A stretch of 19,403 nt of DNA, from NCBI GenBank assembly GCA_041686915.1, contig JAWLDB010000031.1:1-19403 (forward strand). The letters are read 5' to 3'. Shown piece by piece: positions 7,699 through 14,398 of this stretch. The first letter of the stretch is position 1, and every line of letters starts with the position of its first letter. The translations under genes and the position numbers were made by a program. A model generated the notes under the pieces. The model had not been told where the DNA came from. It was given only the letters and a program-made list of their open reading frames with translations, and made no database searches. This stretch comes from JAWLDB01 sp041686915 (GTDB lineage Bacteria > Bacillota > UBA994 > UBA5500).

Positions 7699-8739
7699 TC
7701 ACTCCTGTGTCAGCAGATCACGGATGTCTCCCAATACGGCTGCAGGTATTGGCAGATCCTTCATTGTCTTTAGCCCGGGGCCGGCTTGCAGCACTTGCGG
7801 GATCATGTTGATGGCCATGGCCATAGTGCCAATTCCGCCTGGGATCTCCGGCTTGATACTCAGGTTGATGCCTGGTGTACCGGTGACATATATGTAGTCG
7901 CCTGTCTCAACCTCTTCCAGTTCGGGCCGGACCTGCTGAGGATGCTCCAGGGTAATTACTGTCTTACCATTGATCTTGCCGTTCGCTATGTGTTTACATC
8001 CGGCAACCATGCCCGGTTGAACGGTCACATGCGGGGTCTCACGGTAAACAGTTGAGACTATCGGTTCCTTGGTCTGCTCGATGGAGTCAAGTTTCCAGCC
8101 TAGCGCGGCCGCAATCATCTCCATGGACTCCGGGAAACCTACGTGCCCGACAATTGTCCCGGCATCAACTCCCTGTGCAAATTCCTCTGGGGTAGTACCT
8201 ACTCCTTGAGTATGCATGACTGTTGGGCCGAAGGGGGAGAGATCGTTGATACGAACAGCCTTGATGCTCTCCACTTCCAGGCAGACGCCAGTCATGGCGA
8301 TTATCAATGTGTCTAGTACGAATCCCGGGTTGATGCCGGTGCCCAGGATGGTCACATTATTCTCTTTGGCTAACTGGTCCAACTGTTTAGCTAGCTCTGG
8401 CTGTTGTGCCGCCGGGAAAGCCATCTCTTCCGCAATGGTGATGATGTTCATTTTTGCCTTCGCTGCCATTTCCAACTGTTGGTAAACTTCGGTAGTGAAG
8501 GAGGCAGTCGCAATGATAGCCAGGTCTGCCGACCCTTCCACTATGATCGTTTGGGGGTCAGCTTCAATATTGATGTCAGGACCGTCTATGCCAAGAACCT
8601 GGCCGAGAGGCCTACCCATGCGTCCTTCGTGACGATCAATTGCGCCAACAATTTCTACTCCTGGGCGGGCGAGCAGCGCCTTGGCCATTCCACTGCCCAT
8701 CGCGCCTAAACCCCACACAACGATCCGTACCTTCTTCAT
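7699..8739 (-). CDS. ord: 2,4-Diaminopentanoate dehydrogenase
   Basis: 346 aa, in the size range of this enzyme. It oxidatively deaminates 2,4-diaminopentanoate to 2-amino-4-oxopentanoate with NAD(P)+, releasing ammonia. The N-terminal Rossmann motif is VVWGLGAMGSG, with GxGxxG at residues 10-15, followed by an acidic strand end IVGAIDRHEGRMG. The central LGTGINPGFVLDTL segment is typical of the dihydrodipicolinate reductase-like fold used by this family. It is the first gene of the ornithine operon. Start ATG 8739 has GGGGGTG about 5 nt upstream. A sigma-54-type promoter lies about 70 nt upstream of the start and the leader contains a short hairpin. Cofactor preference (NAD or NADP) cannot be settled by eye. 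Confidence 0.96.
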   Translation of the reverse strand: MKKVRIVVWGLGAMGSGMAKALLARPGVEIVGAIDRHEGRMGRPLGQVLGIDGPDINIEADPQTIIVEGSADLAIIATASFTTEVYQQLEMAAKAKMNIITIAEEMAFPAAQQPELAKQLDQLAKENNVTILGTGINPGFVLDTLIIAMTGVCLEVESIKAVRINDLSPFGPTVMHTQGVGTTPEEFAQGVDAGTIVGHVGFPESMEMIAAALGWKLDSIEQTKEPIVSTVYRETPHVTVQPGMVAGCKHIANGKINGKTVITLEHPQQVRPELEEVETGDYIYVTGTPGINLSIKPEIPGGIGTMAMAINMIPQVLQAGPGLKTMKDLPIPAAVLGDIRDLLTQE

Positions 8740-8763
8740 TCAAACACCCCCGAATTTAATCAC

Positions 8764-8782
8764 CGTTGCCCGCAGCGCAACG
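8764..8782 (-). other. Short stem-loop in the ord 5' leader
   Basis: A perfect 6-bp inverted repeat, CGTTGC and GCAACG, flanks a 7-nt loop. It lies within the expected untranslated leader of ord, between the predicted transcription start near 8798 and the ribosome-binding site. No run of T follows it on the minus strand, so it is not an intrinsic terminator. It may affect mRNA stability or may be chance. Confidence 0.4.
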
Positions 8783-8808
8783 CTACGAGTCTCGCTGCTC
8801 TATACTAC

Positions 8809-8825
8809 AGCAAGTTTTGTGCCAA
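8809..8825 (-). promoter_or_regulatory. Sigma-54 (RpoN/SigL) -24/-12 promoter of the ornithine operon
   Basis: On the minus strand the sequence reads TTGGCACAAAACTTGCT. This matches the TGGCAC-N5-TTGCW consensus, with the invariant GG and GC exactly 12 nt apart (GG at 8823-8822, GC at 8811-8810). Transcription would start near 8798, about 58 nt before the ord ATG. The site is intergenic, between the cwlD terminator and ord. A sigma-A reading (TTGGCA, 15 nt, TATAGA) is possible, but its spacer is too short. Sigma-54 promoters need an activator ATPase (bEBP); none is encoded in this window. Confidence 0.8.
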
Positions 8826-8852
8826 GTATGCGTGTACAGAAGAATATGATAA

Positions 8853-8864
8853 TTGCATATGCAA
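8853..8864. promoter_or_regulatory. 12-bp perfect palindrome, candidate activator site for the ord promoter
   Basis: TTGCATATGCAA is a perfect dyad lying in the intergenic region, centred about 60 nt upstream of the predicted ord transcription start and next to the cwlD terminator T-run. Dimeric regulators commonly bind such dyads. Two other inverted repeats lie further upstream (8908-8921 and 8938-8950). Which of them, if any, binds a sigma-54 activator is unknown. Confidence 0.45.
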
Positions 8865-8894
8865 AATTATACCCGGCGATGTCCCGCCGGGTAT
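8863..8894 (-). terminator. Intrinsic terminator after cwlD
   Basis: A perfect 10-bp stem, ATACCCGGCG with CGCCGGGTAT, closes a 6-nt loop and on the minus strand is followed by AATTTT. It begins 21 nt after the cwlD stop. The T-run is short, so termination may be partial. It separates cwlD from the ornithine operon promoter. Confidence 0.75.
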
Positions 8895-8915
8895 TTGTCG
8901 CACAAGCGCCTAATT

Positions 8916-9620
8916 TTAGGCACCCATTGATCTCTGAGGCTGATTCAGCCAGTTCTGTATTCCATTGAAGATTGCCCAGACAACTCGTCGCCGGTAGTTT
9001 GGATCCGCAAGGCTTGCTGCCTCGTCCGGATTGCTAATGAAGCCTACTTCGACCAGGATACCGGTGGTCTCGACGTCATTTAGTATGAGGTAGTCGCCCG
9101 GCCGTTCTCTCCTGTCTGTATTTTGTAGTATGGAAATCAGCGACTTTTGCGTGCAACGCGCAAGTTGTTTGGCTTGCTCCGAGCCAGCTTTGTAGAAGAC
9201 TTGCGCCCCACGCCAACGGGTGGAACCAATAGCGTTTACATGCAGAGAGATGAGAAACTCAGGCTTAACCTCGTTGATCATCTCCACTCGGCGCCTCAGG
9301 TCCTGGCGCTTACGTGCCGAATACTGGTTGCCTAAGCTGCTGTCTGCCAGATCTGTGTCTGCATCTCTGATCAAAACGACTGTGGCGCCTGCTGCAGTGA
9401 GCAGCTTATCAAGCTCAAGCCCTATATCAAGCACTATTTCCTTTTCTGTAAGTCCGTCACGGTTTGCCCCCGGGTCAGGTCCTCCATGACCGGGATCAAT
9501 GACAAAGGTCCTACCCAGGAGTGGTAGTTTCGCTCCGGCTACAGGTGTTGCAGCAACGGTTTGTTGCATCGGGAGCGCTAGCAATAGAGCCACCATACAT
9601 ATCAAGTAAAGCTTTCGCAT
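8916..9620 (-). CDS. cwlD: N-acetylmuramoyl-L-alanine amidase, CwlD-like (spore cortex)
   Basis: 234 aa, about the length of Bacillus CwlD. It is a zinc-dependent Amidase_3 enzyme that removes the peptide from muramic acid, a step towards muramic-delta-lactam in the spore cortex. An N-terminal hydrophobic signal segment (residues 4-24, ending near AAA-type small residues) implies export. Zinc and catalytic residues are in place: H45 in FVIDPGHGG, E61 in TEKEI, H127 in SLHVNA, and E191 in ILVEVGFISN. I start at ATG 9620, with AAGGTGA 5 nt upstream. An in-frame start at 9731 would run through the rpsI terminator stem and is unlikely. Its position downstream of rplM-rpsI matches the Bacillus order. 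It has terminators on both sides and so should have its own promoter; I do not see a convincing one in 9621-9710. A sporulation sigma factor may be used. Confidence 0.9.
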   Translation of the reverse strand: MRKLYLICMVALLLALPMQQTVAATPVAGAKLPLLGRTFVIDPGHGGPDPGANRDGLTEKEIVLDIGLELDKLLTAAGATVVLIRDADTDLADSSLGNQYSARKRQDLRRRVEMINEVKPEFLISLHVNAIGSTRWRGAQVFYKAGSEQAKQLARCTQKSLISILQNTDRRERPGDYLILNDVETTGILVEVGFISNPDEAASLADPNYRRRVVWAIFNGIQNWLNQPQRSMGA

Positions 9621-9710
9621 GCTCTCACCTTCCTGTCTGATTGCATTTGACCGGGCTTGATTAGTTTTAGCCAGGGTTAGCCTCCGCATACGACTATCAG
9701 GACTGCATGC

Positions 9711-9741
9711 AAATAAAAACAGCCCCCACAAGGGAGGCTGT
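9711..9741 (-). terminator. Strong intrinsic terminator after rpsI
   Basis: On the minus strand ACAGCCTCCC pairs with GGGGGCTGT (one bulged T) around a TTGT loop and is followed directly by TTTTTATTT. It begins 7 nt after the rpsI stop. This is a typical Rho-independent terminator closing the rplM-rpsI transcript. Confidence 0.9.
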
Positions 9742-9748
9742 CTGATAA

Positions 9749-10141
9749 CTAACGCTTTGAGAACTGTGGTGCACGACGAGCGGCTTTAAGACCGTATTTC
9801 TTGCGCTCCTTCATGCGTGGGTCACGAGTCAGTAGACCTGCTGGCTTCAAAATCGGACGCATTTCGTCGTCGACCTTGAGCAGGGCACGGGAGATACCAT
9901 GCCGAATGGCGCCTGCCTGGCCGGAAGGGCCACCACCCTCAACCTTGGCCACAACATCAAACCTGTTGGTGCTGTTAGTTAGGTTGAGAGGCTGACGAAC
10001 GATCAGCTTCAGAGTCTCCAGACCGAAGTATTCGTCAATTGAACGACCGTTGATAACTATATTGCCTGCACCGGGCATCAAACGCACGCGCGCGATGGAA
10101 GTCTTGCGACGACCGGTACCAAAGTACTGAACCTTTGCCAT
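9749..10141 (-). CDS. rpsI: 30S ribosomal protein S9
   Basis: 130 aa, the usual bacterial S9 length. It begins with VQYFGTGRRKTSIARVR and ends with the conserved APQFSKR tail, which reaches into the ribosomal P site. The block GGGPSGQAGAIRHGISRALL (residues 69-88) is diagnostic. ATG 10141 follows GGGAGGAA with 8 nt spacing and lies 23 nt after rplM. A strong terminator follows. Confidence 0.99.
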   Translation of the reverse strand: MAKVQYFGTGRRKTSIARVRLMPGAGNIVINGRSIDEYFGLETLKLIVRQPLNLTNSTNRFDVVAKVEGGGPSGQAGAIRHGISRALLKVDDEMRPILKPAGLLTRDPRMKERKKYGLKAARRAPQFSKR

Positions 10142-10164
10142 GGATTATTCCTCCCTTCTCCAGG

Positions 10165-10602
10165 TTAGCCGCGGATGACCCACGCTTCAGGCTGCTGTGC
10201 CTGATGCGGGTGCTCTGCGCCACTGTACACTTTTAGCTTCTTGGCCATTGCCCTGCCAAGGCGATTGTGGGGCAGCATGCCTTTGATCGCTTTTTCCAGA
10301 ACCAGTTCAGGCTTCTTGTCGAGCAGTGTACGGTAGTCGGTGGACTTGATTCCACCGGGGAAACCGGAGTGGCGGTAGTACTTCTTCTGGTCAAGCTTCT
10401 TGCCAGTAAGAACAATCTTGTCTGCGTTAACAACAATTACAAAGTCACCCGCGTCAAAATGTGGGGTGAAGGTAGGCTTATGCTTACCGCGCAGAATGGA
10501 TGCGACTTCGCTGGCGAGGCGCCCAAGAGTTTGCCCAGCAGCGTCAACAACATACCATTGGCGCTGGATATTCTGTGCGTTGGCCATGAAGGTGGTGCGC
10601 AT
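10165..10602 (-). CDS. rplM: 50S ribosomal protein L13
   Basis: 145 aa, the standard L13 length. It starts MRTTFMANAQNIQRQWYVVDA and contains the typical LGRLAS, HKPTFTPHFDAGDFV and GMLPHNRLG blocks. An upstream in-frame ATG at 10617 would add five residues but would place translation start within the GGAGGG ribosome-binding site used by ATG 10602, so 10602 is chosen. It is co-transcribed with rpsI from its own promoter at the end of truA. Confidence 0.99.
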   Translation of the reverse strand: MRTTFMANAQNIQRQWYVVDAAGQTLGRLASEVASILRGKHKPTFTPHFDAGDFVIVVNADKIVLTGKKLDQKKYYRHSGFPGGIKSTDYRTLLDKKPELVLEKAIKGMLPHNRLGRAMAKKLKVYSGAEHPHQAQQPEAWVIRG

Positions 10603-10736
10603 GGTGTTTCCCTCCATTTAGGTTTGTTTGGTTGAGTGGCCAGCCACAGTCACTCCCTGTCCGGCTGCTAAGTTACCGAACGGTGCATGACAGGCGCACG
10701 GCCTGTGGTTTGGCCTGGGGGCTCACCAAGCCAAAC
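10603..10736 (-). ncRNA. Structured 5' leader of rplM-rpsI, candidate L13-type autoregulatory leader
   Basis: About 130 nt separate the predicted start site from rplM. Two hairpins are clear: a 7-bp stem (10708-10714 with 10730-10736) around a 15-nt loop, and next to it a perfect 6-bp stem ACAGGC/GCCTGT (10690-10695 with 10701-10706) around 5 nt. Neither is followed by a T-run, so they are not intrinsic terminators. Firmicutes often carry an L13 leader RNA at this position. I cannot match its consensus by eye, so the identity is inferred from location and structure. Confidence 0.45.
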
Positions 10737-10739
10737 AAT

Positions 10740-10768
10740 ATTTTATAATAGGGTGTCCACAGTGTCAA
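10740..10768 (-). promoter_or_regulatory. Sigma-A-type promoter of rplM-rpsI
   Basis: On the minus strand a perfect -35 box TTGACA (10768-10763) is separated by 17 nt from TAAAAT (10745-10740), a one-mismatch -10 box. The -35 lies inside the last codons of truA and the -10 overlaps its TAA stop. The start of transcription should be near 10733, leaving a leader of about 130 nt before rplM. Confidence 0.85.
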
Positions 10769-11531
10769 GGTTAAGACCTTGCTCCGTGTAGTGAACCTGC
10801 AGTAGGCATAATCCGTGAGCAGGGGCTGTGGGACCAGCCAGGCTGCGGTCTTTGCTACACAGGATGGACGAAACTTGTTCAGCCGGTAGCTTGCCGCGAC
10901 CGACCATAATTAAGGTGCCTGCGATGATGCGGACCATATTGTACAAGAAGCCATTTCCACAAACTGCGATTACCAGTTCATCAATCTTTGGCTGTAACAA
11001 GCGCAGGTCAAAGATTGTCCGGACTGTATCCTCTACTTGACTGCCTACCGCCTGGAACGCTGCGAAATCGTGGGTTCCGATCAGTAGCCTTGCTGCTTGA
11101 CGCATGGCTTCCACATCAAGCATTGCAGAAACAAAGTAGAGCTGGCGCCTATCCAGGGCTGGTCTGAGAGGCCGATTGGCAATCCGGTAAACATAGGTCT
11201 TACCTTTAGCCATGAAACGCGAATGGAAATCGGTGCTCACATCTATTGCAGCTTGCACCGAGACGCTATGCGGCAGCAGTGAGTTAAGGGCGTGAGGAAA
11301 TCTTTCTGTCGGTATCCGGCTGCCAGTACGAAAGTTGCAGGCCATGCCTCTAGCGTGCACTCCAGCATCAGTGCGGGATGCTCCGGTTACCCTGATAGCC
11401 TCACCAGTAACCCGGTAGAGTGCTTCTTCGAGGTCACCTTGGACTGTGCGCGCGTTTGCTTGCACCTGCCAGCCATGATACTCGCTTCCGTCATATTCCA
11501 CCAGCAGTTTGATGTTCCTCGGTTCGATCAT
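10743..11531 (-). CDS. truA: tRNA pseudouridine(38-40) synthase TruA
   Basis: 262 aa. It isomerises uridines 38-40 in the tRNA anticodon stem-loop. The N-terminal IKLLVEYDGSEYHGWQ is typical, and the catalytic motif ASRTDAGVHARG carries the active-site Asp55. The C-terminal half has FLYNMVRIIAGTL, a conserved TruA block. Start ATG 11531 overlaps the ecfT TGA by 4 nt (ATGA) and has GGTGGGG upstream, so the two are translationally coupled. An in-frame extension to 11591 would lie inside ecfT and is rejected. The gene follows the ECF module and precedes rplM, as in many Firmicutes. Confidence 0.97.
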   Translation of the reverse strand: MIEPRNIKLLVEYDGSEYHGWQVQANARTVQGDLEEALYRVTGEAIRVTGASRTDAGVHARGMACNFRTGSRIPTERFPHALNSLLPHSVSVQAAIDVSTDFHSRFMAKGKTYVYRIANRPLRPALDRRQLYFVSAMLDVEAMRQAARLLIGTHDFAAFQAVGSQVEDTVRTIFDLRLLQPKIDELVIAVCGNGFLYNMVRIIAGTLIMVGRGKLPAEQVSSILCSKDRSLAGPTAPAHGLCLLQVHYTEQGLNLDTVDTLL

Positions 11532-12337
11532 GCCAATCGCCCCACCAAAACGGCGACGGCAAATGCCGCTATGCTCACGATTACTGCCCACACATCGAGG
11601 CTGGAGAAGCGCAGCACTTTCATGCGTGTCCTGTTCTCGCCTCCCCGGTAAGCACGTGCTTCCATTGCCATTGCCAGCTCATCGGCACGGCGAAATGCGC
11701 TGATAAAGAGTGGCACCAAGAGAGGTAACAGGCTACGTGCACGCTTGAGCAGCCCGCCAGTCTCGAAATCAGCGCCACGGGCCAGCTGCGCACGCATGAT
11801 CTTATCCGCTTCCTCAATCAATGTAGGAATAAACCTTAGGGCAATCGTCATCATCATTGCCAGCTCATGCGCAGGTATTCCGATACGTTGCCCTGGCGCG
11901 AGCAACCGCTCCAAACCATCAGTCAGAGCTATTGGCGAGGTAGTTAGTGTCAAGAGCGACGTTGCAGTGACAAGCAGTACCAACCTCAGGGCTAGAAACA
12001 CACCCTGTAGCACACCTGCCGAATCAACTCGCAAAAACCCTAGCTCCAGCAGCGTTGTCCCGCCCCTGGTCGTGAAGAAATGCAGTATCACTGTCAGTGC
12101 GATAATGAATGTCAGCGGTTTTAGCCCCTTGAGCAGCATACGTAACGGGACGTTAGCAGCATTTGCGACTAGAGCAACCATCACAGCAAACAGAGCATAC
12201 GCCAGGAAGCCTCGAACGACGAACAGCACAACGATAAAAGCAAAGCTTAAGAGTAGTTTAGTGCGGGGATCGAGACGATGAATGACCGAGTCGCCGGGCA
12301 AATACTGACCAATAGTTACAGAACGCAAAATGCTCAT
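11528..12337 (-). CDS. ecfT: ECF transporter transmembrane component EcfT
   Basis: 269 aa, a membrane protein with several long hydrophobic segments (about residues 28-62, 73-89, 107-132, 156-172 and a C-terminal segment near 250-269). Two Ala-Arg-Gly-type coupling motifs are visible: ARGADF (186-191) and ARAYRG (227-232). In this family these contact the two ATPases. It belongs to a group II energy-coupling factor module that serves several vitamin- or metal-specific S components encoded elsewhere; none is present here. ATG 12337 overlaps the ecfA2 TGA by 4 nt. Confidence 0.96.
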   Translation of the reverse strand: MSILRSVTIGQYLPGDSVIHRLDPRTKLLLSFAFIVVLFVVRGFLAYALFAVMVALVANAANVPLRMLLKGLKPLTFIIALTVILHFFTTRGGTTLLELGFLRVDSAGVLQGVFLALRLVLLVTATSLLTLTTSPIALTDGLERLLAPGQRIGIPAHELAMMMTIALRFIPTLIEEADKIMRAQLARGADFETGGLLKRARSLLPLLVPLFISAFRRADELAMAMEARAYRGGENRTRMKVLRFSSLDVWAVIVSIAAFAVAVLVGRLA

Positions 12338-13200
12338 CTGCCACCTGCCCCTTTCGCGCTCAGTCCCAGGATGGCCTGCCTGGCTTCCCCAACTGTCAGA
12401 GCGACCGGCGGCACCTGGTAACCTCTCTGCTGTAATGCTTGCATCAGCTCTGCTACCTGCGGCACCCCCAAGCCAATGGACCGCAGTCGTTGGGCGTCGG
12501 TGAATACTTCCCTGGGAGAACCCTGCACAATGATTTTCCCATCGTGCATTACTATCAACCGCGTAGCTACACGGGCTATCTCCTCCATGCTATGCGACAC
12601 AAGGACGACGGTCATGGATTTGCGCTCATGCAAGCTGACTAGTTGGTCCAGAATTTCATCGCGTCCTCGTGGGTCAAGACCGGCGGTAGGTTCATCCAGG
12701 ATGAGTATTTGAGGTTGCATGGCCAAGACTCCCGCGATGGCAACACGTCGCATCTGCCCACCACTGAGTTCAAAAGGTGAACGGTCAACCATCGTGTTAG
12801 CGTCAAGACCTACTAGCTCCAGCGCTTCGTGGACACGCTCCTTGACCTTTTCATCCGGGAGGCCAAGATTCTTCGGACCGAAGGCTACATCCTTGTATAT
12901 CGTCTCCTCGAACAACTGATGTTCCGGGTATTGAAACACCAGGCCCACGCTCTGACGAACGATTCGCAAGTTGGCGGACTTATCGGTGAGATCTATTCCG
13001 TTGACCAATACTCGACCCTCTGTAGCCTTAATTAGACCATTTAAGTGCTGGATCAAGGTAGACTTGCCGCTCCCGGTTTGGCCGATGATCCCTAGAAACT
13101 CTTTGTCCCCAATGTGCAGGTTAATGTCATCCAGGGCTCTCACCTCAAAGGGAGTGCCCTGGCCATAGGTATAAGTCAAATGCTCTACAACAATTGGCAT
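12334..13200 (-). CDS. ecfA2: ECF transporter ATP-binding protein EcfA2
   Basis: 288 aa ABC ATPase. Walker A GQTGSGKST is at 40-48, Q-loop VFQYPEHQLF near 88-97, ABC signature LSGGQ at 145-149, Walker B ILILDEPTAGLDP at 165-177, and the switch histidine in VLVSHSMEE. The Q-loop wording (YPEHQLFEETI) is typical of the second of the paired ATPases. ATG 13200 lies inside the 3' end of ecfA1 (16-nt overlap), and the stop overlaps ecfT. It should pair with EcfA1 and power EcfT. Confidence 0.97.
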   Translation of the reverse strand: MPIVVEHLTYTYGQGTPFEVRALDDINLHIGDKEFLGIIGQTGSGKSTLIQHLNGLIKATEGRVLVNGIDLTDKSANLRIVRQSVGLVFQYPEHQLFEETIYKDVAFGPKNLGLPDEKVKERVHEALELVGLDANTMVDRSPFELSGGQMRRVAIAGVLAMQPQILILDEPTAGLDPRGRDEILDQLVSLHERKSMTVVLVSHSMEEIARVATRLIVMHDGKIIVQGSPREVFTDAQRLRSIGLGVPQVAELMQALQQRGYQVPPVALTVGEARQAILGLSAKGAGGR

Positions 13201-14024
13201 AAACAGCTCACCAACTCTTCCACTGTGAGGATATCTGCCGGCAGTGGCAGGCCACTATTTGCCAACTCTTGAGCCAAACGGGTAACTTGCGGAACATCTA
13301 GCCCCAGGCTTTGCAGCAACTCTGTTTGCTGAAAAACCTGTTTCGCCGTACCCTGTAATACCACTTTACCCTCACTCATGACGATTACCCTGTCTGCGCG
13401 GACCGCTTCATCCATGTGGTGAGTGATCAGCACAACTGTCATGCCCTCGTCCCGGTTGAGACGCATTGCGGTGTCGATAACCTCGCGGCGGCCTACAGGG
13501 TCGAGCATGGCTGTGGATTCGTCCAAGATTAAAACCTTAGGACGCATAGCCAATACACCAGCAATGGCAACGCGCTGCTTCTGACCGCCAGACAGTAAAT
13601 GCGGTGCATGCTGAGCATACTGAGTCATATGCACCAAGCGCAAAGCCTCATCAACCCTCTGTCTGATTTCCTCAGAAGGCAGGCCGAGGTTCTCCGGGCC
13701 AAAGGCCACATCCTCTTCAACGATAGTAGCGACAATCTGATTGTCAGGGTTTTGGAAGACCATTCCGGCCCTCTGTCTTATGTCCCAAATTTGGTCCTGG
13801 TTTCTAGTGCTAATGCCATCCACCCATACCTCGCCAGAGGTAGGGGTTAGGATGGCATTGAGATGTTTAGCCAAAGTAGATTTGCCAGAACCGTTTCGGC
13901 CGATAACGGCCACGAACTCACCCTGTGAGATAGTCAGGGACACGCCCTGTAACGCCTCGGTCTGCTGAGTACCTTCACCTGCATAAGTGAAGCGCACCCC
14001 ATCCAAGCGGATTATCGCGGACAC
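13185..14024 (-). CDS. ecfA1: ECF transporter ATP-binding protein EcfA1
   Basis: 279 aa ABC ATPase. Walker A GRNGSGKST is at 42-50, Q-loop VFQNPDNQIVATIVEEDVAFG near 89-109, signature LSGGQKQR at 144-151, and Walker B VLILDESTAMLDP at 164-176. The DESTAMLDP form of Walker B and the FQNPDNQ loop distinguish EcfA1 from EcfA2. The start is GTG 14024 behind AAAGGGGGG, 8 nt away. It begins only 20 nt after rplQ with no terminator between, so the module is probably transcribed with the alpha ribosomal operon. Confidence 0.97.
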   Translation of the reverse strand: MSAIIRLDGVRFTYAGEGTQQTEALQGVSLTISQGEFVAVIGRNGSGKSTLAKHLNAILTPTSGEVWVDGISTRNQDQIWDIRQRAGMVFQNPDNQIVATIVEEDVAFGPENLGLPSEEIRQRVDEALRLVHMTQYAQHAPHLLSGGQKQRVAIAGVLAMRPKVLILDESTAMLDPVGRREVIDTAMRLNRDEGMTVVLITHHMDEAVRADRVIVMSEGKVVLQGTAKQVFQQTELLQSLGLDVPQVTRLAQELANSGLPLPADILTVEELVSCLCQLL

Positions 14025-14044
14025 GGCGATCCCCCCTTTATCTA

Positions 14045-14386
14045 CTACTCTACCAACTCAAGAATAGCCAGGGGAGCAGCATCGCCACGGCGCACATCAG
14101 TCTTGATGATGCGAGTATAGCCACCAGCACGCTCAGCGAACTTTGGCGCAATCTCGCTGAACAGTTTGGTGACGACTGACTCATCGAACAGGTAAGCGAG
14201 TGCCTGACGGCGAGCATGCATGTCACCACGCTTGCCCAGAGTGATCATCTTTTCAGCGATAGGGCGAATGGTCTTTGCGCGGTCTTCAGTGGTTTCAATC
14301 CTGCCGTTTGCCAGGAAACTAGTCACCAGATTGCGCAGCATGGCCCGACGATGATTAGTCGGTCGGCCAAGTTTACGATATGGCAC
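14045..14386 (-). CDS. rplQ: 50S ribosomal protein L17
   Basis: 113 aa. The N-terminus PYRKLGRPTNHRRAMLRNL and the block IETTEDRAKTIRPIAEKMITLGKRGD are diagnostic of L17. Two GTG starts are possible. The one at 14395 is directly joined to the AGGAGG ribosome-binding site, while the one at 14386 has 8 nt spacing and gives the usual N-terminus, so 14386 is preferred. It follows rpoA by 12 nt, as in the standard alpha operon. Confidence 0.97.
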   Translation of the reverse strand: MPYRKLGRPTNHRRAMLRNLVTSFLANGRIETTEDRAKTIRPIAEKMITLGKRGDMHARRQALAYLFDESVVTKLFSEIAPKFAERAGGYTRIIKTDVRRGDAAPLAILELVE

Positions 14387-14398
14387 GGAGTACACCTC

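Noticed and set aside
8805..8825. Sigma-A reading of the ord promoter (TTGGCA and TATAGA)
   Set aside because: The spacer is only 15 nt and both boxes are imperfect, while the sigma-54 elements match fully with exact spacing.
9621..9731. In-frame N-terminal extension of cwlD to an ATG at 9731
   Set aside because: It would begin inside the rpsI terminator hairpin and put 37 residues before the signal sequence; ATG 9620 has a proper ribosome-binding site.
11532..11591. In-frame N-terminal extension of truA to 11591
   Set aside because: It lies within ecfT, and ATG 11531 gives the conserved TruA N-terminus with an ATGA overlap.
11745..12281. Open frame of 178 codons on the plus strand opposite ecfT
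   Set aside because: The Ser/Arg/Thr-rich low-complexity product is what the complement of a hydrophobic membrane-protein gene gives; ecfT itself is clear.
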